From NCBI GenBank assembly GCA_029931535.1, contig JAQPZY010001688.1, positions 4,581,001 to 4,645,000 of the forward strand: a DNA stretch of 64,000 nucleotides, read 5' to 3'. Under the pieces are notes generated by a model. It ran no database searches. It was not told where the DNA came from and was given only the letters and a program-made list of their open reading frames with translations. How positions within the stretch are numbered: position 1 is the first letter of the stretch; every line of letters starts with the position of its first letter. This document shows, piece by piece, positions 30,720 through 43,470 of the stretch. Position numbers and translations under genes: made by a program. This DNA is from Margaritifera margaritifera. Lineage: Eukaryota > Mollusca > Bivalvia > Unionida > Margaritiferidae.

Positions 30720-31090
30720 AGGGTCCACGCTTTTATCGTGAAAAAGTGATTAGTTTCTCACGAACGTTTTGATAATATTAGCTAGATAGGGTAGTGTCCA
30801 CACTTTTGTCGTGAAAAAATGATTAGTTTTTCATGAACATTTTGATAATATTGTTTAGATAGACCCGGGGACACAAATGTTAATCGCGAAAGAGTGATCA
30901 CTTTCTCATGAATATTTTGCTAGTGTATTGACTAGATAGGCCAGGGGCCACACTTTCCATCATGAAAAAGTGATCACTTTCTCATGAATATTTTGCTAGT
31001 ATTGGCTAGATAGGCCAGGGGCCACACTTTCATCATGAAAAAGTGATCACTTTCTCATGAATATTTTGATAGCATTAGCTAGATAAACCT
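30720..31090. repeat. About 5 tandem units of 65-78 bp with AAAGTGATCACTTT palindrome
   Basis: Units contain CACACTTT, TCATGAAAAAGTGATCACTT, TCTCATGAATATTTTG and TAGCTAGATAGG-like segments. In the last copies AAAGTGATCACTTT is a perfect 14-base palindrome; earlier copies are diverged. Confidence 0.85.
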
Positions 31091-34000
31091 TCGATAAAAA
31101 AAGGTTTCTTCTTACAGTAACAACTAGCGATACTATGGTGAGGAGAAGAACGTGGAGGAGGAGACAAAGGTCAGGGTCAGTTTATAGCAGGGATTGGAAA
31201 CTCCACAGAGCTGACACATATTACCTGTTCCGTTTCTGTATGCAAACTTGGTTTCCAGCATTTTCTGAAATCTCAGATTCGGGCATTACTACGCCTAGCC
31301 GTTTGAATGGGTTTGCAGTAGTTAGTTTGTAGTCCTTAACTTGCAGTATTTATCACCTAAGGTCAAAGACTTAGCAGAGGTAATTTTGACCTAAGACAGT
31401 AACACATCTTTGCTTGCGTAGGTCAGAGGCTGTAATTAGCTCTAACTCGTTCATTAGTAGAATCGCAAAGGAAGACTTTGCATTTCTCTAATTGCTGCGA
31501 TAATTTTGTGATTTTAAAAGAATGATGACTTGCATAAACTTTCTTGTTATAAAAACGACCACAAGTCATAATTTCAGCATCTAAATTGTCCAGTATTAGT
31601 AGCAAATGAAACCCAATCGTTCATCAAGCTTATCAATAATCTTTTTTTTTTTTTTTTGTAAAAATTAGAACAGAATAAGAAGTATATCTTTACTGGTGTT
31701 TAGACATATTACCGTACTAATTCTCATGGTTTTTAATGTGGTCATTTGTTAATATTACGTATCATGAAGAAAGAAGCTAAGTAAGTGGTAAGTAACAAAA
31801 CTAACTTAACCACATATAATTGTGTAGAAACGTCACAATATAAAAATGTGTAACAAACATGATGTCTAAAGTGTAATGAAATTTAAGTATTTTGACTAGA
31901 TAAATTATGAAAATGTATTCATTTTAATTTTCACAATATTTGATAAAAGTGTAGAGTAGAATCATTTCCTGTTGATAGCGTTTGTCTACATTTAATAATT
32001 TTGGGTCTCTGTAAAACAAAGTAATGTTTCCAACTTCAGATCTCTTCTTTAAAAAGACAGGCAGATGAAAAAAAAAAAAAAACAACAAAAAACAATGATG
32101 CTCATTTCCTAACTCATTTTGTTTACAAAGTATGATATGTTATCATAACATCCTGTTTCGACTGGAAGTGTGTCATAAGTAGTTCTAAATATTCACATAG
32201 TTTAGTATTCACACCAGGATAGCTTTTGTGATGCTATGTTAATTTTAATTTTTTTTTAATAAGAAAAGAAGAAAAACTCTTTCAACAGAATACAAAATTA
32301 TTTCTGTGTTCCCTGCATACTCGATGTAGGAGCATATAATTTTACCTATTTCCTACCGTGTGACAGTTTAGTTTCCTCTCAATAACTTCAGAAAGACTCG
32401 GTGTTTTCAAACTATATTTGACAGAAGAGCTGATATCAAGAATATAACGGTGGAATTCGATTTTTTTTCAAAATTAGATAAGATTTTCACAACTCTTTAT
32501 CGACTTAGTTATTTTCTTATTCTAGTTATAAGTTTTCAGTGGTTATAAGTTTTCAGTGGCTCAATACATATAAACCCAAATCGGTGTTGTAAATAGGTTG
32601 GTCACATTATATTTTCAACAATAACTAATGATCAGCTCGAATATATAACTGTACACTGATAAGCGTTTAACGTTAAAAGGGAGTGAATTTACTAAAATCA
32701 ATGACGTTGTCCTGATTTTCATGATGTCAAGGAAAAAACAACATTGAAATAATTTGAGAAATATTTTCACATTGTTAAAGGGAATGTATAATGTACTTTT
32801 TTGTTCAGAATAATTAATATGTGCTAATTTCCAGTATATAGTAGATATATTTGTAAATTTTGAAAGATTAAAGTTAATTTGCAATTGGTTGACTTAAGTC
32901 AGAATTTGTACTGGCCAACCAGGGACAGCTACTGTTGAAAGGTTCTGGCCCTTCATCAAATTCGATAGTCAGAAGCACTGGTTTGATCTAATTTTCACTA
33001 TATATAAACATACAGCATGAAAGTATAAGTGCATTCATGAATATATGGATGGACACATGATGATGTTCTACATAATACTTGTATAAAATACACGAAGCTT
33101 ATGCTATAATAAATACACAATGAAAAAATATTCCACCTTTTAAATAACTCGACTTTGATTTACGGCGTCAAGCTGCACAAGCGGACTTATAATGCAGACA
33201 CTTTGTCGCATTACATATTCACGACACGTACGTTATAATAAAGTTTGCCCTTAGTAAAGGTGTCTTTCGTTAAAGTATTGACACTATTTGTAACCTAGAA
33301 GCAAGTATACTACAGTTATATTCTGTAGAAATAGTTCGGAATATGGCAGACCTTAACTGACTGAGGTTGATTTCGGGTCTGACGGAAATTACCGAGTAGT
33401 ATTTCGATTGTAATTTAGAAAGTAACATTTGCTGAAATAAAAATATCGCCTACAAAATGACGACTTTGTTGTAAGGTTCTACTTAAAGTTGCAAGATTTT
33501 TCAATATTTCTTGATTTTCGTTGATCTGCAACTATATAAACCTTGAAGATTTTTTTTTTTTTTTTTTTTTTAAATAATCATATTCATTTGATGACTTCCA
33601 AAAAGAAATATTCCTGTAGCTGTTGGAAATATTTTTTTAAAAATTATAAATTGAATCAAGTTTTTAATTGATATGAAAGTCAGTATCTAATATAAAATCT
33701 TGATGCAGAGCTAAGAATCCCTTTTTCATGTTTATTTTGAGAACCTAACAAGAAAAACTCGAAAATAAAAAGTGATATTAATAATTGTGATTTTTTTTTA
33801 CAAATTATATAACTGATAATTGCTTTCTTCTGTTCTTGAGATTAGCTCAAACTAACGATCGACTAAATATAGTGTAAATTATAGCAAATGAAAAAATGGA
33901 AATAGATAAGCGACGACAAGTTAAAAAAAAATATAACAATGTGTTATCTGGAAATATTTTATAATAATGAGGGAAATAGATTCACGATTTGATAACAAGA

Positions 34001-36480
34001 TGAAATGTTGTCTCACGTTCTTACACACGACAATCTCATTTAAAATATTTTAATTAGAATCTAAGGCAATAAAAATAGAAAACAAATGATAAAGGGTAAT
34101 TACAGAAATTAAATAAAATTAAATATTATAACTATAATTTAAACAAAATGCAATGAATTGAGATTTTTTTGAAATTTCATCATAGTGTGTTCACTTACAT
34201 TAATAGAAACAGCTGTTGCTAACCTGATGGTTAATTCTGTTTTTCTCACTTCGGCAACTAGGCAGGACACGACTGTCCTGGCCGAAGCATGTTAGTTAAG
34301 AAGAACGCAACAAAGATAATAAACCAATCCGATTTCAGCATTCTTATATGATTTACCAATCAAAATACTTTTTTTTACAGTCTCCTCCCTTGTCTTGCTA
34401 CTATCGTCTACTCGTTCTAAAGCCTTTATAATATACGTTGTAAACCTTTTCAATATAAATTCTAATGTCTTTTCATATTTAAATTTAACGAACATCATTT
34501 TCTCTGTCAGTAACATGCGCCATAATACACACCAGTTTTAGTACAATACTCTTTACTATATTGCCTCAAAGTGAAAATAGCATATATAAGCTTACATTTT
34601 TAAAAGGTACAAATATAAATAGCATATATAAGCTTACATTTTTAAAAGGTACAAATAGACAATTCTGATCCAGCACATTCAAGATAAGCACAAGTTCACT
34701 AACCATTTGACTTCAAAGATGTCTCCTACATTTTTGTGTAAAGATCTGTAATGACTTTAAAATCTTTGAAGACAGTGAAAAATATTCTGTTGTAAGTCAA
34801 ATTGAAAGGAAAGCATAGGAAAGATTTACACACAAAACACACACGTATGCACTGAGACCGCAACTACGACTTTAACACGAGGCTGAGTAATAAAAATACA
34901 ATAAGGGAATACTAGTATTTTTTCATTCAAACACACAATGACATTTACAAAGAAATTGATAAGGAAAGGAGGTGAAATAGGGACATTTATTTTATGCAAA
35001 CACACAATGACATTTACAAAGAAATTGATAAGGGAAGGAGGTGAAATAGGGACATTTATTTTATGCAAACACACAATGACATATGGAAAAACACAAACAT
35101 AAAAGATGGCAATAATAATGATTACTCTCTTTACTGTAATACTGGGGTAGCCCTGGAAAAGGTCGTTCGGTTAATTAATTTGTTTCAAGAAAGCTAGTTA
35201 ACAAAGATGACACATTTTCACTCTGCGCTGCGCTGATATAAACTTCTTCTAAGAAGTGGTTCATACTCCAAAACTTTTTTAAACAGTCTTTTCTCTCGAT
35301 GTAAATGCGTCTCGCAACTACGTCCGTCTCTATTTTGCTTGATAGTTCACTTTGACTTCACGTCGACAGAACAGCCTGGATCGAACAGTATACTGTGCAT
35401 GGTAGTCGAGCACGTTACACAAAACCAAATGTTGTTTCTTCGAGAAAGATTTCTTTGATTTTCTCCGTGGCACGCCTTTTCATTGCTGAAAATAATGATA
35501 CAGAGAGTAATATAAAATAATTAAAGAGTTGTCTTATTTATAATAATCGTGTTTGCTGGGTGTATAGTATATGCAAATTGTGTCCCAGATGTTTAGGAAA
35601 TAAATGGATAACTGACATGCGACATTATACAGTGTTTGGGACTTATAATATGAACATATATATTTGAAAACCAAAACTTCCTTCTTGACGTTATATAGGT
35701 GTATATACTTTGCCAGAATATTTTATATATGCCAAAATATGTCTGCAAATAATCTTGTAATCCTAGTGTACACTACTAGATGCAATATCGTTCGTGATGT
35801 CTATATTTTTTGTTCGTATTTTTAAAAAATATTTTATATATTTTTTTGTTTAGACTTATCCGCTGAATAGTACATTTCTGGGTTTTCTATGATAAGTGTA
35901 AAAGTTTGATAACGTTCTTTCTATTTAAGATTCCTAGTGAAATAAAACGTGACAACCGTGTAACTCCCGAATATCAGTAGTTAGAAAGTACTACTTCAGA
36001 AACAAATGAGTGACTGCAAGTGACTTAAGGTTAAGAGGTCAATGATTGTCATAAATCACAAGGTCTTTTAAAGGTAAAGAGTATAATAAAAGGTCATGAG
36101 ATTAGTAATTCGTCAGATTAATGACACATCAGCCACGAGGGCAGGTAGGGGTTATTGATATGTCAAAGATTAATTTAAGTTTACAGGCAACAACACTTGT
36201 TTAGTGCGGGTTTATGAGTTCAAGTATTTTCAGAGAACGAGAGGTCAGAGAAAAAGAAAATGGATAGGTAAATAGGAATTTGATTGCGACACCTCTTTGA
36301 ATGTTCGAAGGTCTAGAGCTTGACAGGGTTGTTGACACATGACCCAACCGGTAGATATATTTTATTTATATATCAACATTAATTTTAAGTTTACATTCAA
36401 CATAAATCGCTATACATATGAGCAAAATTATATAATATAGGAGAACGATCATAGTATTTTCGTATTCGTTTTCGTATTCG
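31091..36480. other. Host non-coding DNA, 5.4 kb
   Basis: AT-rich sequence with homopolymer runs (T near 31642-31656 and 33550-33571). Short duplications are seen: two copies around 34575-34655 and two 73-base copies at about 34925-35075 (AACACACAATGACATTTACA). No frame has family resemblance; nothing else is seen. Confidence 0.6.
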
Positions 36481-36549
36481 TTTTGAGTCTAAAATGGGAA
36501 CAAATGGTCATAACACATGCTCTTATATCAGGAGGAAGCGGCAAAGGCG

Positions 36550-36551
<2 letters not shown>

Positions 36552-36622
<71 letters not shown>
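36552..36622. repeat. (AT)n microsatellite
   Basis: A pure AT tract abutting the start of the Penelope-like fragment at 36625; the element may have inserted at, or seeded, this tract. Confidence 0.95.
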
Positions 36623-36624
<2 letters not shown>

Positions 36625-36625
<1 letters not shown>

Positions 36626-38090
36626 TTTACTTGATAATATATTACAACCACTTTACAATGAAGTTCATATTTTCATAAGGTATGATATTGATTTTCTCAA
36701 CCAATTACCAGACATCGTGAACAAGGGATCAACACTCGCTACTTTTGATATAGTAAACTTATACACTAATATTCCTCATGATCTTGGAATTGAAGCATTG
36801 AAAATTTGTCTAAACAAAAAAACAAACAAAAAAATGTGAAAGGATATATTCACGATTCAATCACGCAGTTATAATTGAGTCCCTTAAACTAGTACTTGAA
36901 CGCATTATAATTGAGTCCCTTAAACTAGTACTTGAACGCATTATAACTGAGTCCCTTAAACTAGCACTTGAACGCATTATAATTGAGTCCCTTAAACTAG
37001 TACTTGAACGCATTATAATTGAGTCCCTTAAACTAGTACTTTAACGCATTGTAATTGAGTCCCTTAAACTAGTACTTGAACGCAATGTATTTTACTTATT
37101 TTACTTTAATGGAAATTACTGCAAACAGAAAAAAGGCACGGCTGTGGGACACCAAAGTGGCACCAACTTAAGCTACGCTAGTCTTGGGGTACTTGGAAGA
37201 GACATTATTTGACAGAATGAGGGATAAACAGGGAAAAGAATTTGGGGATTATTTGAGAAAGATCTGGAAGAGATATTTAGATGACTGCTTCATAATATGG
37301 AACAAACATATATCTATAGAAGAATTCTTCCAGGAACTTAACAACTTACATCCAGCTGTAAAATTCACAAAAGATGAGAATGAATAAGAATTCCTTTCCT
37401 GGACATACTCGTCAAATTATCTGGAACCCATATTTCTACTGATATTTATAGTAAACCAAAAGATTAACCCATCATTAAATTGAATTAGTTTAATTATAAC
37501 TTATAACCCACGGAACAGTCATATCCTCCCGATGGTACGAACATGTGAACAGTTACTTCGACGTAGTGATAAAACGAGAAATGTTTTGGAAAGAAAGAAA
37601 ATTATTAATAGTAGGAGACAACCCAAATATTTGAAACAAATTCTTACCAGGTCTAAATTTGACTTCATTGAAAGAGAGGCCCCGGTAACCAAATGTGGTA
37701 CGAGTAGAAGCAAAACATGTTCTAAATAATAGATGGAAACACGATTAAATTTTAAAATGGTAAGATATTTAAAAGTTAAAAAGGGCATGGGTTCCAATTA
37801 AAAAAAATGTAATTTAGGCATTAATATGTGCATAATTTGAAGCCTTTTACCTAGGTCAAATAAATAAATGAACTAAGAAATAGAATGACAGTACATAGAC
37901 AGAAACAAGAATAGAAGATCTCAGATTATTAAAAGTTAATAAACATGTACATAACTGTTGAGGAGGAAACTTCAAAGCCCTTCCCTTATATAAATTATTT
38001 ACTGATAATAAATACTTAAGAGAAGAAAAGGAACTTTATTTCATACGCACTCTACAACTAGACCTTAACAGTTCTAACTAATTATTCGAG
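36625..38090 (+). pseudogene. Penelope-like element reverse transcriptase fragment
   Basis: Fragments of one reading path show the Penelope-type RT: TFDIVNLYTNIPHDLGIEAL (36741-36800), the catalytic YLDDCFIIW (near 37277-37303), HPAVKFTKDENE, a thumb-like part (37532-37720) and a C-terminal part (LYKLFTDNKYLREEKELYFI) near 37985-38050. Stops and shifts break it throughout. A 36-bp minisatellite (36866-37086) interrupts it between RT motifs. Confidence 0.8.
36866..37086. repeat. 36-bp minisatellite, about 6 copies, inside the RT
   Basis: Units CGCATTATAATTGAGTCCCT plus TAAACTAGTACTTGAA repeat with few substitutions and lie inside the Penelope-like RT fragment. The unit reads in frame as part of the RT, so it arose by local duplication of coding DNA. 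Confidence 0.9.
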
Positions 38091-38690
38091 ATTCATGAAA
38101 AATTTAAACGGGATGCTTTATACATTGTATCAATACATTGACACATTTTTATAAAATGACTGTACGAAACCACTATTAGTTCTTTTAATTTGTATGGACC
38201 ACTTTATAAGTCGTATCAATACATTGACAAACTTTCATAACTTTATTGAATGCATTTCTCTAATATTTTTATTTATTTTTATTTAGGGACTGTGATTTGC
38301 CTGTAAGCAATAGGGGTTGTTGCTTACAGGCAAAACAATAGGTGTCTTAACCCGCTGATCCGGGTTCGAATCTCCGTACAGTACGATTTAAAATTCTCTA
38401 ACCAGTATGATACTATGATTTATTCGTAATTAAAAATTCTGTTAATGTTATCAATCATTCTCCTGTAGAATCCAGGGATAGCACTTTCTGCTCTGTTTGG
38501 TGTATATTTGTAATTCTCTATAACAACTTCTATATACCTTGATTTCTGTAGTAGGAATCCAGATGGACTGTGTACTTAGATGAGAATTAATTACTGGGTA
38601 GACATGCGGGTATGTCTGTTACGCACGATACCACCAGCTTTGTAGCATCATTTTTTGGTGATGTGTGCATGGTCGAGATGGTATAGGGGT
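38091..38690. other. Non-coding DNA with a tRNA-like B-box
   Basis: GGGTTCGAATCTCC near 38361-38374 resembles a tRNA T-loop/B-box, as in tRNA-derived SINEs, but no complete tRNA fold or A-box is evident. Nothing else is seen. Confidence 0.35.
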
Positions 38691-38691
38691 T

Positions 38692-38692
<1 letters not shown>

Positions 38693-38763
<71 letters not shown>
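38693..38763. repeat. (AT)n microsatellite
   Basis: A pure AT tract next to the hammerhead-like repeats, at the 3' end of the minus-strand Penelope-like element. Confidence 0.95.
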
Positions 38764-38767
<4 letters not shown>

Positions 38768-38790
38768 GAAATAAAAAAAAAACGAATAAA

Positions 38791-38893
38791 TTGTGAGATT
38801 AGTTTCGCATTTACTGTATGCATCATCAGGCACAACGTATTTTGTGAGATTAGTTTCGCATTTACTGTATGCTTCATCAGGCACAACATATTT
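38791..38893 (-). ncRNA. Two tandem hammerhead-ribozyme-like motifs
   Basis: A 51-bp unit occurs twice. Each minus-strand copy contains CTGATGA (38823-38829 and 38874-38880), a stem GCAT...ATGC with loop ACAGTAA, and GAAAC (38803-38806 and 38854-38857 hold the GAAA). CUGAUGA-stem II-GAAA is the conserved hammerhead core. Penelope-like elements are known to carry hammerheads in their terminal repeats, and this pair lies just 3' of a minus-strand Penelope-like fragment. Stems I and III are not convincingly closed, so activity is uncertain. Confidence 0.6.
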
Positions 38894-39050
38894 TGAAAGA
38901 AACGGATGACATCTATATATTTATAAACATTTACGTCATTGACATAACGTCATAAATGACATGCATTATCAATGATCAGAAAGATACATGACTCTAATGA
39001 AAACTGAATCAGTTAAATCACAATATAGAGACAAACAGTCAAGTATACAA

Positions 39051-39930
39051 TTATATATTTATAATTGATATATATGTATACAACAAATCAATTCTTTTAT
39101 TACAATTTAACACAATTTTATATAATGTCTTAGTATTAAAGCCATTGGGATACAAAGTATCTAACCGATTAATCCAGTAACCTTCTTTAATCAGTATGTT
39201 CATCTCTCCATGTACAATATCGATTGGCATGAAAGATAAATCAGGTAAAGAGTGATTATTTTGTATTAAAATGTATTGAAACATTAGAGGAGAATTGAGG
39301 ATCCATGCAATCTTTTATATGAAAGCGGTGATTATTCATTCTCTTAGAAACTTGTTAAAGTGTTTGTCCAACATATTGCATGTTACATTTTTTACAGGTT
39401 ATTAAATAAATGACATCAGTTGATATGCAGTCAGTGTAATAATGTAGAGAAAACAATTCTTTTGCATTGGAGCTACTAAAGTAGGTACTTTCTGTAATAT
39501 TTGTACATTGAGAGCACCGATATTTAGATGATGAAAAACATCTTTTTATATTTTCTGTCGGTTTAGTTCTGATAAAAAAATCTTGCAAAGTCCTTGGTCT
39601 TCTATAAGCAAGAATTGGCTTGATTTTGTAAAGTGTTTTTACGCGGTTTTTATTTGATAAGTTGATGAGACTCCAATATTTATTAATTGCAAGGCCTATA
39701 TTAGGTAATGAAGGATTATAATGTATTATGAAAGAATAATACTTTTCTCTTTCGTACTTTCTACTGTGTTTAAAGCATCATTTTCTGTAAGAATACGGGC
39801 TTTATTCAAAGCAGAATCAATTACATACATAGGATTGTCGCAGAATTGTGTGTATTTTATGTCAATGTATATATGTGAATAAAAATGTACTCGCGTTTCG
39901 TTGCCGCGTACAGCGTTACCCAAGGGTGGT
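39051..39930 (-). pseudogene. Penelope-like element C-terminus with GIY-YIG-type region
   Basis: Minus-strand frames contain CFSSSKYRCSQCTNITEST, then CISTDVIYLITCKKCNMQYVGQT (near 39365-39420), the start of the GIY-YIG endonuclease of Penelope-like elements. They are followed by GYWINRLDTLYPNGFN (near 39135-39185), the typical last motif. Stops and shifts separate the pieces. The hammerhead-like repeats follow at the 3' side. Confidence 0.8.
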
Positions 39931-40869
39931 TTATTTTTCGGCTTTAGCTTTTTGCAAAATAATGAGTTCGATTTATCCTATGATGCACGTGCAAATTGCC
40001 TGCAGTGAAAAACCCAATAACCTCGAGTTCTCTGGCTGCGCATATTCACCACAGCCAGAGTACTTATAGAGTGAATTCTCTATGTATATTCACATTACAA
40101 CGAGTCTTGTCAGGAAGCTAACCATTTTACGGTAGCAATCTTCAGCTTTAAAGGTATGTAAAATATGAAATGTTATTCTTTCTTGCTATCCGTTTTATGT
40201 GACAAAATTGTTTTATATATTGGATGTTTCAGAATTTATTCTAAATTTTACGAAAAGTCAAACCTATGTCATATAACGCCATGCTATCAGAAAGACTATA
40301 GTCTGTTTCAAGTTAGCCGTTTTTTTTATAACTGAACAGACAAGATTGAATTAAATTATATGCTGCATGCATTGAATGATGAATAACGTTCGAGTTCTTA
40401 TGATCCAGTGAGATTATTCTTGTCGGACACGGATTCATGTACGAACGTGATTATTATAATAATACTCTCGTGCAGTAGTTCTGAATAAATAATTTAACGT
40501 GTAACGAAGCCAATTCATGTGCGCGCAAGCGTAACGTGTATCACTGCATTCGTACTTAACCGTGTCATATGTACTACACGGCTCAGTAATCATATTTGTA
40601 GCTGTTTTGGTTTGGTGATGGGGAGTCGTAGAACTCGGTGGGGTTCCTTGTAACCTGTATGCTGCTGTCTGGTGACGTTGGCTCGGAAGAGAGTACTGGT
40701 GTTCTCGCAGCGAGGGACCAAAGCTTGGCGACCAGCGGGTCCATGTTAAATGAGGAGGCTCTCGAGGGATCCTTCAACAGACTGGAGGGGGGAACATGCG
40801 TGGTGGCTCCTTGACCATTGTATAGAGCTGTGGAACCGGAAATACATCGTGGTTGTCAACTGGACGCGA

Positions 40870-40927
<58 letters not shown>

Positions 40928-41530
40928 TCCATTTTTGAATTGATATATTTCACTATTGCTATATGAGCATAAATTTATAATTCAATATCGCTAAATGAGT
41001 GATAATCCATAATACATGCATCCTACTTGTGGATAAAATATACATTATTCATATTTGTATATAAATCATATACTTTCGTCACCCTTGGTGTTAAATTATA
41101 CATTGTTTGTATTCGAGTGTAAATCCTATACTTTCATCCCTCTTTGTGATGGAAACGGACAGTATCCATATTTGTGTACACATTCTATACATTGATCGTT
41201 CATGGTGATATATCCATATATCAATCATATTTGTTTATAAGTTCCATACGTTGATTCTTATTTGGTTTCCTCGTTGACGTTTCATGTTCTGATTAGTTCC
41301 ATGTAAGGAACTATATCATTTCCTTATATCAGTTGTTAGAATCGGTGCACACCATTTTGTCAAATCCATTGTTGGAATGTATACTCAGAAGTATGGTGTC
41401 AGATTCATTCATCGTTCATTTACATTATAAATAAATATCTCATTAACGAAATCGTTTTCGGTGTCTTCGCTAAATCCAATCCCAACCCGGCTTCATCCTG
41501 TTACAAGGGTAATTCCTGCTTTGGAAATAT
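39880..41530. repeat. Dispersed repeat copy, inverse of 52120-53400
   Basis: Many segments match the later region in inverse orientation: the TACGCGGCAACGAAACGCGA side near 39890-39930, the GGAAATACATCGTGGTTGTC side near 40835-40865, and CCCGGCTTCATCCTGTTACA near 41485-41505. An AT tract sits at 40873-40926. It is probably the untranslated or terminal part of the adjacent Penelope-like element. Confidence 0.7.
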
Positions 41531-41589
41531 GTTTTTAATTCATTCAAAGAATTTTGTAATTGACAATTAACTGAAATGATACGCCGGAA

Positions 41590-41790
41590 TATTCCACATA
41601 CTGGTAGATATCAGTTGGGATGAGAAGACGAATATTCCACGTACTGGTAGATATTAGTTCGGATGAGAAGACGAATATTCCACGTACTGGTAGATATTAG
41701 TTGGGATGAGAAGACGAATATTCAACATACTGATAGATATTAGTTGGGATGAGAAGACGAATATTCCACGTACTGGTAGATATTAGTTTC
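41590..41790. repeat. 43-bp minisatellite, about 5 copies
   Basis: Units with GAATATTCCACGTACTGGTA and GATATTAGTTGGGATGAGAA recur head to tail. Confidence 0.92.
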
Positions 41791-41825
41791 TTTGACATGA
41801 TTGAGATAGTATTGTCAGAATGTTT

Positions 41826-43187
41826 CATGACATGTACATTTAAAACGATACATGCGTACTAGATACAGTACGAGTAAATTTAATTGTGGGGTGACAATTT
41901 ATTTAGACAAGCACAAATTCAGATAGGTAAACACGTGCTAAATCTCTCACGTAGAAAATTTACTGACAGTGACTATATAATTCTAGGTAAAGGACTAAAG
42001 TTTTGCCCCAAACCAAAACCTCATGATAAAATTAAATTAGCTGAAGAAATGTTCAATTTTTCTAGACGCCTGAAATTACAAGAATTTTTTATGATAAAGC
42101 AGACGGGAATTTTGAGTGTGAATCAAATTCTTTTAATTCAAAGAATGTGGTTTATTTCAACAAAATTAAATCATCTTTTACATCATCTGGTGGACGTGAC
42201 TCCCATTCAAATTTTACATCGAAGATATCACATATGAAGTATTATATGATAGTCCTCAAAAGCGACATCATAGTAATATTTCTAAGGAAGAAATGGGGTC
42301 TTTTACATAATCTAATTAAAGACCAGAGTATTGCGATTAAAAAGGCTGATAAATCAAACACTTATTATTATGAATCAGGAAGACTACGTTAAAGAAGTTA
42401 AACGTCAATTAAATGATGAAGATTACTACATTAGAAATGAAATCGAAAATTTTAATATGCGTTGATGAAATTTCCAAGAATAAGTTCCGTATATGAATAA
42501 TTTGATACTTTCCTCCTCAAAATACGTACACCTCAATTCTACATATTGCCCACAACTCATAAAAGTCCTGACCACACTTTACCTTTAAATTATCCAGGGC
42601 GACCTCCTATATCAGGTTGTAATTCATATACGGATTTATAGATAGCGTTTTGCAACCTTTAACGAAATCACTTCCTTCATACATTAAATATACTACTGAT
42701 TTCATAATAAAAATTGAAGTCTATTCCACAGCTATCTCATAATTCCCTCCTTGTATCTTTAAGTGTAACATCACTGTATACAAACATACCGCATGCAGAT
42801 GGTATTAAGGCGTGTATATATTTTCTTGACAAAAGTCCTAATAATAAAGAAGATGTTTGTAAAATAATAAAATTTATCCTGGAAAAAAATCTTTTCCAAT
42901 TTAATAGTACAAATGACATCAAAATAATGGGTGAGGCAATGGTTAGTCGTATTGCTCATTCATAGGCTTCCCTTTTCATGGATACATTATAAATTTTTTT
43001 CTTGAAAACCAGAATTTTAATCCTACTGTTTGGTAATGATTTTTAGATGACATTTTTATGATCTAGAACCATTCAGAAGAAGAACTACACAAATCTATTG
43101 ATCGCCTAAATAATTTGTTACCCCACAATCAAATTTACTTGTACTGCATCCAGTACGCATGTATCGTTTTTAGATGTAAATGTCATG
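41826..43187 (+). pseudogene. Penelope-like element N-terminal and RT fragment flanked by inverted repeat
   Basis: Frames show LSRRKFTDSDYIILGKGLKFCPKP (41942-42015), AIKKADKSNTYY (near 42335-42370), VTSLYTNIPHADGIKA (42768-42815) and KFTCTASSTHVSFLDV (near 43132-43180), the order of a Penelope-like protein up to the RT palm. Multiple stops and shifts break it. Bases 41826-41910 are an inverted near copy of 43102-43187, which is RT coding sequence, so an antisense piece of the element's own gene forms its left end. Confidence 0.78.
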
Positions 43188-43470
43188 GAAAATTCTGACA
43201 CACACACACATATATATATACATATTTTTTTTGGGGGGGGGGGGGGCTGTGTAGGTATGTGAGTAGAAAGAATTTTATCCCTGAACTGTTTGCCAGGCGT
43301 ATTTTTCGTAGAAAGAAATGTATTATATATATATGATTAAATATTGTCGCAAAATTGAAATCATTATGCCTGACTGTAGTTTTGATAAGACTGCATTTGG
43401 AAGGTTATACTTTTTCACTTAGGCCGAACTCCCCATGAGTTTTCAATTGTAGTATCCTGTGTCGTTCTTA
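43188..43470. other. Short non-coding stretch
   Basis: Contains a short CA/TA repeat at 43201-43225 and a G-run at 43231-43247. Nothing else is recognisable. Confidence 0.6.

Noticed and set aside
38349..38376. tRNA gene
   Set aside because: Only a B-box/T-loop-like stretch is present; no acceptor, D or anticodon stems could be paired.
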